Source: Piper betle (Eukaryota > Streptophyta > Magnoliopsida > Piperales > Piperaceae). Taken from it: a DNA stretch of 64,000 nt. Positions 45,694 through 55,645 of the stretch are shown in pieces. Positions within the stretch are counted from its first letter, which is position 1; the number at the start of each line of letters is the position of its first letter. The notes beneath the pieces are model-generated. The model was not told the DNA's origin and ran no database searches. It saw nothing but the letters and a program-made list of their open reading frames with translations. The stretch covers positions 1 to 64,000 of the forward strand of contig JAURVB010001993.1 in assembly GCA_033002965.1 (NCBI GenBank), in the 5' to 3' direction. Made by a program: the position numbers and the translations under genes.

Positions 45694-48600
45694 CTATAGA
45701 AGTTTTTCCTCTCAAAGAAAGTCTTCAGATGCCACAGCTGCAAACCTGCAACCGATAAGCATACGAGAAAGGATATACCACTCAGGATAGCCATATTTGT
45801 AGTAGTTGATCTGTTCAAATTCTGCATTTCTTCTTCCCTGGAAAAGCCACAATAATACAATGAGATTTTGATTTTTCTTTTTGACACTGTCCAGATGCAA
45901 TAACGCAACACACATATTAAATACCGTTCACGGAGATAGAGCATTTCATCATGGATAGACTTAATTGTGTCATCCATCTTCCTGAGCTCAAACTCCATTA
46001 ACTGAAAAATAAGAAAATGCAGCAATCAATTATAACAAGTATGAGATTGAGCAGAAATTAGAATGGTATCACCTGCCCATTATGACGTCAGCTGTCTGTT
46101 ATTTCCCATAAGGAAATTTCTTGGATATAGTCACCAATTTTTTATCAGTTATAAACAAAAATAACAGAGCAAGAGAACAGCCACATAAAGCGGGTTAAAA
46201 AAGGGACTTCCAAATAGCTTAATCACCGAAGCTTAATCACCAAAGAAATGGCTAATTTCTCACAGCTGTTCTGACAAATACAAGCAAAGGTGAAAGGTGA
46301 AATATTTTTTTGCTCACAACTTGAGCGTTTCTTACGCTCCCCAACTTAACACTTTTTTTATCAAAAAAACTTACACTTTTAGTCAGACAATTAGTCAATA
46401 ACCACAGATTTCATTTATCAAACGTCATTGGTGCTGTAATTAGCATATCCAAAAGGCTCTATCCAGAGAACAAGTTAATATACTATGTTTAAGCAGTAGA
46501 AAGATCAGGAGAAGGCCTCGCAAAGAGAAAAAAGTGATTTCAAGGAGTTACCAAAATTCAAATTCAGTTTTTTATCACATTGCTATTCTTTGTGTCAAAT
46601 AATGCTAAGAGGCCTTACTAGTCTTGTGGCCTAGTTACTAAAGTTTCTTTATTGGCCAGAAATTGGTTCAGAAGATGGTTTGTGAAAAGTAGTAACGTGT
46701 GCTATTTACAAACTAACCTGTGTTTAACCTAGTAATAATCTGTCGTTTGTTGTTATAAATATTGCAAACATGTTGGAGATACAACCATTCAGATTTGCTA
46801 TACAAAGACAACATCCATCCATACAAAGTACGATAAGAATTATCCCATTCAATAGATTTTCTCTAAAAGGTTGAAAACCAGTATAATGTACTAAATAAGA
46901 ACAAACATGCAAACACATAAATCCAAATGCCACAAACAAGGATATAGTTTCAATCCCATTGCTTTGAATGTTAAAAAATTTGATATGACATTAGCTCAGT
47001 GCCTCCGTATGATCTTTAAGGTAATAAAAGAAGACAACCGCCTATATTATTCCAAAAATGATAAGAATCAGTACTTGGCGTACACGGTTTTCCCCAATAG
47101 TGAACCATGATTGTTCCTCCTCAGACCGTGGTAAGCAATAATTTGGCAATATTGTAGGTGCCACTCGTTCGCAGCGAATCGGCCGATTTAAACGGATCGG
47201 CGCGATGCCTCGGACGGCCGAGGGCGTCCGACCATTAACTCGGAATCGGAATCGGCCGATTTAAATCGGAATCGGTTTTTTAATGAAATTACTAAAATAC
47301 CCTAGGTATAATTTGTATTAAATTGTTTAAGCATGGGTAAAATGGTAATTTGGATTTTTAAAAACCTAAAATCAAACCCGCTCCCCCCGCGCCGCCGCCG
47401 CTCGTCCGCCCGTCGCCGCCCCGTTTCCGCCCTCCGCCGTGCTCCCCGACTCCAGGCTCGCCGCCGACCGGGCTACCGACCTCGCCGCCGACCTCGCAAC
47501 GTCGCCGCCGAAGTGTGGCCGGACCGAATCGGGTTGTGACGCACGAATCGCCGCGACTCGCCGCCGACTCGCCGCCGCTCCTGGCCGCCTGCGCCGCCCG
47601 CTCAGGAGACTCACGAGACTCGCCGCCGACCGGGCCGGCGGCGGCGGCCACGTGGCAAGAGTGGCATTCTCATAATTAAAAGTTGACTCGAGTCTAACTC
47701 GAGTCAAAAATAATAATTAATTCTAAATAATTTAAAAAAATCTTAAAAAATATTTAAAAATATCAGAAACTATAATATACAGAATAATATCAAAATAACA
47801 TCAATACCTAATTTTAATATATTTATATTATAAATTGTCAAATTATTATATATGACCGATTAAATTAATTTGGACCAATTCAACTGAACCGATTCTTAGC
47901 CGATTCAGACCGATTCCTGGCCGATTCAGACCGATTCCGATTCCGACTAGAAAATCGATTCCGATTCCGATTCCGATTCATGCAACCATGGTAGGTGCAC
48001 TAGGTTCTATTCTAGATAATCAATTAACTCACTTGTTTCATCATGAATGCCATATCAAATGTTTCATCTTGGAAAAGTAATACCGTAAGCAGGAAGCTCA
48101 AAATGACTCCATTAAAAATAGCATCGGACTTACATCAATCTTCCCCTTTTTGGCTATGTTCGTCCAATCCTTGGCTGCAACTCCTGTCTTCCATTCGAAG
48201 TCGATGGTATTAGAAACAGGGGGATTGTGCTCGCTCGAGAAGAAGCAAGCCAAGTAGTTGCCAGCCTCGGTGGCAGTAAACGCGAAATTTCCAGATGGTA
48301 CATTGTCAGCCACATGTATGCTGTTCCCATAGGGAGAAGTCACCTGCAAGCGAATTCAGCATCGACAAAACAAACTGAGAAAGGATCACAACAACAGTAA
48401 AAAGCACAACATGCAATATAAGTGCAACAATTGAAACACTTAATCAAAATCCGCCATGAACATGCAACCACCTGAACATTCAAAAAAAAAAGCACCCACA
48501 CACAAATGTAAGAAACGATTGAATCTGGAAACAAGTTGACAAAGTCTAAGAATAAACAATCAAATGAAAGTGATCCAAAGCAATAAAGTTTGATGGCTAC

Positions 48601-49211
48601 AATTACACCTCAGAGACAACCTCAGACATGAAAAGAAACCGAAAAATAGAATAAAATCAGATAGAACAAACCCACACAAATCCAAAAAATCGTTCCTTTC
48701 TATCAAATTTCATCGACAAAAGAAACCTAAACTTGGAAACGGGGAAGACATTCATTACCAATCAATCCCAACACAGAAGCAGCAGCAAGAGGTGAACGAA
48801 ATGGAATCACAAACCGAGCTCAGATATCATACAATCAGATGAATTCAACCACACAACCCAACTTCATCGCTAGAAAAGATAAGAAAAACAAAACAAAAAG
48901 CAAAAAAGATGCAATCTTTGAAACGGAATAGCTTATAAATAACTTTTTGACAAAAAGGAAAAAAGAAAAAAAGATAGAAAGAGAAAGAGCGAAGGGGCTC
49001 ACCCTGACAGAGATCTTGTGAGAATCGGGGGAGGGTGAGATGCGTTATCATCGGGGGAGACGACGGAGTACTTGCCGACGGCCATGGCATCCGTGTTGAC
49101 GTCCTCGGAGATGCACTTCATGCCGCCGGACTTGATCTCGAAGCGGAGCGATCTGGCGTCGGCGGCGAAGAAGACGAGCAGCAAGAGGAGTCGGACTCCA
49201 ACGCCGGCCAT
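45694..49211 (-). CDS. p24-delta transmembrane emp24 (GOLD) cargo receptor (two frame breaks)
   Basis: p24 proteins cycle between ER and Golgi in COPI/COPII vesicles as cargo receptors. Four exons on the minus strand: 49211-49003, 48343-48134, 46001-45925, 45837-45694. A signal peptide (GVRLLLLLVFFAADARS) leads into the GOLD domain (LRFEIKSGGMKCISEDVNTD; VTSPYGNSIHVADNVPSGNF; AFTATEAGNYLACFFSSEHN; IDFEWKTGVAAKDW). A coiled coil (MEFELRKMDDTIKSIHDEML; YLRE-EEEMQNLN), a C-terminal membrane span (MAILSGISFLVCLSVAGLQL) and a cytosolic tail WHLKTFFERK follow. Exon 1 is one base short at the run of five C (49027-49031) and exon 4 one base short at the run of five A (45703-45707). As written the tail loses its dilysine end; allowing for the base it ends in a KK-x-x retrieval signal and stops at 45694. 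Reconciled length is about 213 residues, usual for the family. Intron 2 contains hAT element 4. Confidence 0.93.
47162..47990. mobile_element. hAT element 4 (829 bp), in p24 intron 2
   Basis: It is flanked by a perfect 8-bp duplication GTAGGTGC (47154-47161 and 47991-47998). The right end, read inversely, is CATGGTTGCATGAATCGG, identical in design to elements 1 and 2; the left end CACTCGTTCGCAGCGAATCG is more diverged. The interior contains a GC-rich block (about 47380-47660) and then GACTCGAGTCTAACTCGAGT and an AAAAATAATAATTAATTCTA stretch, a block that also occurs near the 3' end of the large LTR family. Confidence 0.85.
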
Positions 49212-50497
49212 GGCCGCTCGCCGGACGTGGAGACGGATAAGTCCGGGGAGGACAGTCGTCGGATCGAGTCAGAGGAGAAGGAGATGTCAAAAAAAATTTT
49301 CGGTTTTTCATTTTTCTTTTTCATTTTTCTTTTTTGTTGTGAACCGGGTCTCGGGTCCCCAAATGCTCCCGACGACTCTTTTTTTAAAAAAATTTAAGTC
49401 CTGATCTAAAATAGAGATATCAACGTTTTTCCTTCTTTTTTTTCTTTATTTTTTTATATTTTTACATTAAAAGAGGTGCTTTTATTATTAGAAAAGCTGT
49501 GAACTATAATTCTGGAATTATAAAAATAATATAATTCTAACCGAATTAAAAATCTTCAAAAATAAAGTCTATTTAGTTATTATAATTTTTTACTTATTGA
49601 AATTTTTTTGATATTTGTGTATAACTGTATTTTTTGATCAACATAAATAAATATTTATTATTTTTATCTAAAAATAATATCATAATAATTTTAAAATTAA
49701 TTTTATATATTCTTAATAAATATTATTAATTAGTTTTAAACATGTCTTGTACATCGCACGCTTTTTTGATAGTTTTTACATTAAAGTGTCACTTTTTTTA
49801 TTCTTATCGTATCATTCCAGCTCAATAATAATTTTATGAGTTTTTTAATATTTACTTAACTTAAAATTAGTATTATTATTATTTATTAGGAAAAGGAAAA
49901 ACTATAATTCTATCTAAATTAAGATTTTCTCTTTTTTTATTGTGGACCGGGTTTCGGGTCTCTTAATGCCGGACAACTTATTTTAAACCAAATTTTACGG
50001 GGCATTAGTTGCTTTATTTCGTGCACATTAATTGTCAAAGTATAAAATATTAAAAATAGATAAAAAGAATTCTGATATATTTAATTAAAACTAGACAAAG
50101 ACACATGTTTTTTGCAACTTATTAATAATATATATTAAGAATATACCAAAATAATTTCAAAAAATTTTATTTTATTACTTTTAAAATAAAATAATGAATA
50201 TTTATATAATTTTAAAAAATATCATTGCACACAAATATTAAAAGTAATTTTGATTTTAATGAGTAAACATTTTAAATAATTAAATATAATTTATTTTTTT
50301 ACTTAATTTTAATTTGGATAGAATTATGCTCTAGGTTTTTCTTAATAATCAATAACAATATATCAATAAATAATTAAATACATTAAAATATGTAAACATC
50401 TAAACTAAATATGTATTATTAAATAACAAATTTTAATTCAAGTAATATAATTATAAATATAATAATATTTATTAATATTTTAAAATTCCTAATTTGG
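49212..50497. other. AT-rich spacer upstream of p24-delta
   Basis: The first 150 bases are the likely p24 promoter and leader. Beyond that the sequence is AT-rich, with a duplicated phrase (GAACCGGGTCTCGGGTC at about 49339 and GGACCGGGTTTCGGGTC at about 49943) and similar flanks, suggesting two diverged copies of an unknown repeat about 600 bp apart. Confidence 0.4.
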
Positions 50498-50505
50498 GTA
50501 GAATA

Positions 50506-51373
50506 ATGGTTAGAAAAATCGGAATCGGAATCGGATTCGATTTTCGAGGAGTCACTGAATCGGTCTAAATCGGCCAGTTGAATCCGTCTAAATCGGTCTT
50601 ATGTAAAAATTTTAACTTAGTCAAAATTGGTGGGTTATTAGTTACAAGATATGTCATTCTGATGTCATTTTCATATTAAGATGTTTATTATATTTTATGA
50701 TATTTTTTTCATATTTTTTGGATTTTTTGAACTATTTGAAGTTAGTTATTATTTTTAACTCGAGTCGAAGTCGAGTAAACTTTTAATTACGAGAATGTCA
50801 TCATTGGGGAAGAAATAGTAAGGTCTTCCTCCCTCATCTCTCTCCCTGACGCGCCGCCCATCACCTTCGCCGATCACTACCATCGCCGCACCATCCCCCA
50901 CCGCCCACGGCCCCGTCTCCCCGTCGTCCACGACCGCAATACCCCTGCCGCCACCTGCCCCTCACCCCACCAACCCCTCGAGCCCCATTCCCCGCCCCGC
51001 CCCACCAAGCCCACCCCATCCCACCCTATCTTCCCCCACCTCCCCGGTTTCCCCCTATCACCCCCCACCTGCCATCCCCCCCTTGCCCGGTTTCCCCCTA
51101 TCACCCCCACCCGCCACCCCGCCATCCTGCCTCTCCCCCAACCCACCCGGTTGGCAGATCTCCTATGCCGCCTGTCGTCCATCGCCACCCACATAAATCG
51201 GTTGATTCTCGCCATGTTGACTCGGGTGTGAATCGGTTTGCATCGGCTTGAATTGCCCGATTTTTTGTTTGATTTTTTGCCCGACCAATTTGCCTACATT
51301 TTGAGTTCAGTTTCGCACCAAGCCAATTTAAATCGGCCAATTCACTCAAATCGGCCGATTTTTTCATCTATTG
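50506..51373. mobile_element. hAT element 5 (about 868 bp)
   Basis: The left end ATGGTTAGAAAAATCGGAAT and the right end GGCCGATTTTTTCATCTATT match the family termini. The flanks GTAGAATA (50498-50505) and GTAAAATA (51374-51381) agree at 7 of 8 positions. Its left interior (about 50620-50830), read on the minus strand, closely follows the 3' end of the large LTR family: TGACAT-...-GTAACTAATAACCCACC, ACTCGAGT and AAAAATAATAACTAACTTC. The rest is C-rich (about 50840-51170) and ends in AATCGG repeats. Confidence 0.75.
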
Positions 51374-51381
51374 GTAAAATA

Positions 51382-52700
51382 TACTCCAATATTTTCCTAC
51401 AAATAAATAATAATATAATAATAATGATTTCAAATTAAGAAATTATTAATATGTCTTTAAAACATTATTAAATCAACCACAGTACAATAAATATTTAAAT
51501 GCAATTAAAACAAAAACTAAAACAGTTTAGTATAGTGTGATTTTTAGTATTATTATTATCGATGTATAATATATGACTAAATAAATACAAAACTGATATT
51601 GTTGGGTCAGATGAAATACCTGTCTTATATTTCTATCACTATAGACTGGCACTATTAAATGTCATTTATAAATTATAGACTAATTATTTATTTTGAGTTT
51701 AAAACTAAATTATCACATATACATACACGTTCTAATTTGCATATGAATATCATAACTTAATTTAGTTTGTGTTCATAATTTACCCTCAATTTTGTATAAT
51801 TCACACTGTAAGTTGTAAGTTATTTACAATTTATAATAAAAAGACTAGTGATATGTCCCAAAATATGATTTATCCCTACTATTGGAGTTTGGTTTAAGCT
51901 CTAACCAATTTTTTTATCAAGTCAATTAGTTAAACATCAATTAAACACAAGTCAAAGTAGCTTGTTTAATGTAAAGTTAAGATAAAGTTTAAATTTAGCA
52001 TTCAATGTGACATGTCGTTTCTATTTCGGTTACCAACATAAACGTCTCAAATTTTTTTATTTACACTATTTTCATACCAACTATATAACTAAATAAACAT
52101 TAAAACATATAAGACTCGATAAAAATTTATATTTTTATTGTTAAGTTGATTGTGTCGTGCTACAAATTAAAAATATAAGATCATGGAGTAATTATTTTTT
52201 AAACTAATTTTATTAGTCTCATGACCATTGAGGTGACGACACTAATTGAGATGGAGTATTTTTTTTCAAATCCAATGTGGAGTATATTTTACAATTTAAA
52301 TTTTTTGTTTGTTGCAAGTTTCCAATTTTCCACTTAAATTTCTATCAATTAAATCTTTCTATCTAGATGTTTTTGATCTATTTTCCTTATTTATAATATA
52401 ATTTATTACTCAATATATATATAAATATATATGATTTTTTTAAGCTAAAAATAAACAAGAAGTTTTTTTTCTTCAAAGCAATAAAAAAAGAGTTGGCCAA
52501 CGCATACCACGACCTCATCTGCAATACTTGGCCAAGAAACGCCCGCGAAAGCTTTATTTTCAAGACGTAGCATTGCGTGCGCCACCTGAGGAAACACATA
52601 GAGACGCATGCAGTACTGAGCGTTGATGATTGATCATCGACGGTTTCCAATCCGTGCGTCTCCATGTGCCTCCATTGGTGGCGCAGGCAGTTCAGGCTTA
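51382..52700. other. AT-rich spacer
   Basis: No gene recognised. The segment at about 52500-52700, just upstream of the phosphatase remnant, is less AT-rich and contains an imperfect inverted repeat (ATGGAGACGCACGGATTGGA-like) that may be promoter or repeat sequence. Confidence 0.4.
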
Positions 52701-52769
52701 CTTTCAAAACATATAAAAGGGAAGTAAATATGAGCTAAACAGGGTGTGGCTGCTCGGAGCTAGTCTCCA

Positions 52770-54772
52770 ATGGCTTCCTTGTGTATCAAACTCCATTTCT
52801 CTACCCCCACACCACCTCCGCAAGCACCACCATGAATCACCCCCACTATCCCATCCGTTGAAGCCCATTGTTGTCACTGGCAACCCACCTACCTTTGTGT
52901 CTGCTCCAGACCGCCGAATAGTAGACGGTGAGGACTTTGATGATGACTTCTCTCTAGTACCGCAATACATGAGCTAATTCAAGTGTTTGGTGATCAACAG
53001 TTTACATCTCTTATTCCATATAATACCATACTCGTCATGTTTGGTTGGAGACTTGCACGGAGATCTAGCAAAGGGGAGGGGTGCTTTTGAGATGACCGGA
53101 ATCTTGAGTTCAGATGGTCTGGACTTGGGACAGTATGTTAATGACATGCCACCTTAATGTTTGTGAATTATACTTTGCTTTTCTGAATGTAATTGGTACT
53201 TCCTTTTAGTCATGGATGTATGATTATTATGATTATTAGGTACTCGTTCAACTTGGAGATATTCTTGATAGAGGCCAAAACGAATTGGCAATCTTGACTT
53301 TGTTGAAGTCACCTAGTATTCAAGCAGAGTCGGTAGGCGGAGCTGTTTTCCAGGCAGGAGTGATGAAGTTTAAAATGATGGGCTTCAATGGATTTCATGA
53401 ATGCATGTGAATGCCTAATTTGTACATTGTTATGATTTTTTATTTTCTAGGTTTTTGCCATCGATTGCCATTAGGTGAACGGTAACCATGAGACGTTGAA
53501 TCTTGAAGGTGACTTTAGATATGTTGATCCTGGTGGTTTCGACGAGTTTGCAGACTTTTTTGACTACTTGGAAGCCTATGAAAATTGGGATGAAGCTTTT
53601 CTTGGATGGATCAGTGAGTCTGGTCAGTGGAATAGTAGGCGTAATCAATCTCAAACTAGCTGGAATCCTTGGAATCTAGTGAGGGTATTAGCTAAGTTAA
53701 CACAATCAAGTCATATAAGTATTTTCAAACTTTTTAATACACGTTTCTTCCTTTCGTTCATCAACACCTGATGATGACAATTACCTCATGTACTTAGAGC
53801 TCTGCTTCCCTAGAATGATTCAAGTTTTGTTAGGAAAGATTGTATATGTTTTCCTTATCATACCCAGTATTATTCCCCATGTAAACTGACAATTTTATCA
53901 AAAATTGGGACACAGACAGAAAGGGGTACTAGCAAGATCTTCACTTTTAAGACCAGGTGGCTTGCTGGCATGTGAACTTGCACATGGTCTTATCCTCAAG
54001 GTTAACGACTGGGTATTTTGCCATGGTGTACTTCTACCTCACCATGGTAAGTTCAATAATTTGAAGCTTTAGAATATCATCCTTTGTTCTAATGAAAGAC
54101 AAGTATTGCGTTCCTACTTACGTGGCATTTAACACTTGCATATGGCATTGAGAGAATAAAAATGGAAGTCTCCCAATGGATGCAAGGATATGGTGAACAC
54201 AGTGATGAGTACTGTATGCCATTCATAGCAACAAGAGGTTATGATAGTGTAGTTTGGACTAGGTTGTACTCAAGAAACCCTTCAAATTTAAACTACCGAA
54301 ATCGTAAGGTAATTTTCATCATTCATCACTATAACCATAAAAACTATTACTGTGTTCACTAATTTGCTGATCAGGTAGGTGCTATTGTTGAAGAAACTAT
54401 TGAACGAGCAGGTGCCTAAGCAATGGTAGTTGGCCACACTCAACTTGAAGGAGTTAATTATTACATAGTTCACTGACTGTTTCCTTGAACTTGATCACAT
54501 TTCTCTTTGCATGTGGTATTGATTTGGATGATTTTTGCTTGTAGCAAATACAACAATTCCATTTGGCGCACTGATGTGGGTATGTCCAGAGGAGTTCTGA
54601 ATTCTAATCCAAAGGTAGACTCTTTTTATCTGCATAAGTTACAACCATGAATTTTGTGATCTTCTTTCATTATACTCTTGAGTTTTGGTTCCAGGTTCTG
54701 GAGATTTATAACAACAGAGCAAGAGCTATAAGGAGTGAACTGTATGAACTTCAAGAAAGAGAGTGCATGTGA
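52770..54772 (+). pseudogene. SLP1: Shewanella-like protein phosphatase (SLP1-like), degenerate
   Basis: Plant SLP1 is a chloroplast PPP-family Ser/Thr phosphatase of bacterial descent. Recognisable parts in order: MASLCIKLHFSTPT (start), PLKPIVVTGNPPTFVSAPDR, GDLHGD (53047-53064), GILSSDGLDL, VLVQLGDILDRGQNELAIL, VNGNHETLNLEGDFRYVDPG, WDEAFLGWISESGQWNSR, LARSSLLRPGGLLACELAHG, VNDWVFCHGVLLPHH, LAYGIERIKMEVSQWM, PFIATRGYDSVVWTRLYSRN, AMVVGHT, SIWRTDVGMSRGVLNSNPK and VLEIYNNRARAIRS. Defects: the frame changes between the start and the first conserved block; about 120 bp separate SAPDRRIV from GDLHGD without splice sites; a phase mismatch follows GLDL; the catalytic HGG is HGV (54022-54030); an in-frame TAA at 54417 replaces a Lys codon; and a Pro is missing from GHTPQ. 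These are substitutions and larger changes, so true decay is likely. Confidence 0.8.
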
Positions 54773-55645
54773 CTTCATTCCTGTTGGTGAAAAATGGTAT
54801 AGAACAATATTCATCATTGCTTCCTATGGAGTGAAGCAATTTGCAAGTTTTTCATCCAGTTCAGATTCAATTTTTTAGATACAATTGCAGGTGGTTTTCT
54901 TGCTCTTCAGAAGTATTCAAACTATTAACATCTTTCGCTGCATCCTAATGTCAGCTTGTAACCTTCCATGGATGGTGCCAAAACAGGGATCATATTACTT
55001 CCAGAGATGCTTCTACTCTACACAGAATGCCCATATTTTACATTTTACAGGACTGAAACAGTGAAATGTATACTACCTCCAATGCTCCACACAGTGGTTT
55101 TTTGTATGGCTAGTTTTGATCACGGATTATACAATTTCATACCATTCTGTACATAAGATCTCATTTATTAGACGATGACAGATTACAACAATTGGGTATT
55201 CCAGAAAAAACAAAATTCTTGAAGACAAATACAGCATTGATCTTTTGACATGACACATCAAATAAACTTGAACCTGTTATGGTTCTGTAAGAAAGTACTA
55301 TGTATTGGGTGGAAATGATGCTCTAAAACATGAATGCCTACTCACCTTCAATGCATCCAAACACTTGATATGCTGCATATGAGAATATTATATACATCTA
55401 ATGATATAGACACAGAAGAAGTTGAATATGCAAAACCAAGCCAACCAAAGGCTATCAAACTATGCCGAAATAAAGCATGCCTCATATAGACACAAAGACC
55501 TCTTAATACTATTTTATAAACAAGTCATCAAAAATATTAAGTGGTCAAGTAAACGCCTAAGTACTATACATGTGTAGACAGACCATTTATGCAAAACAAA
55601 AGAATTGATCTAATGCTAAAAGCCTAATATCAATCTTTAAAAGAT

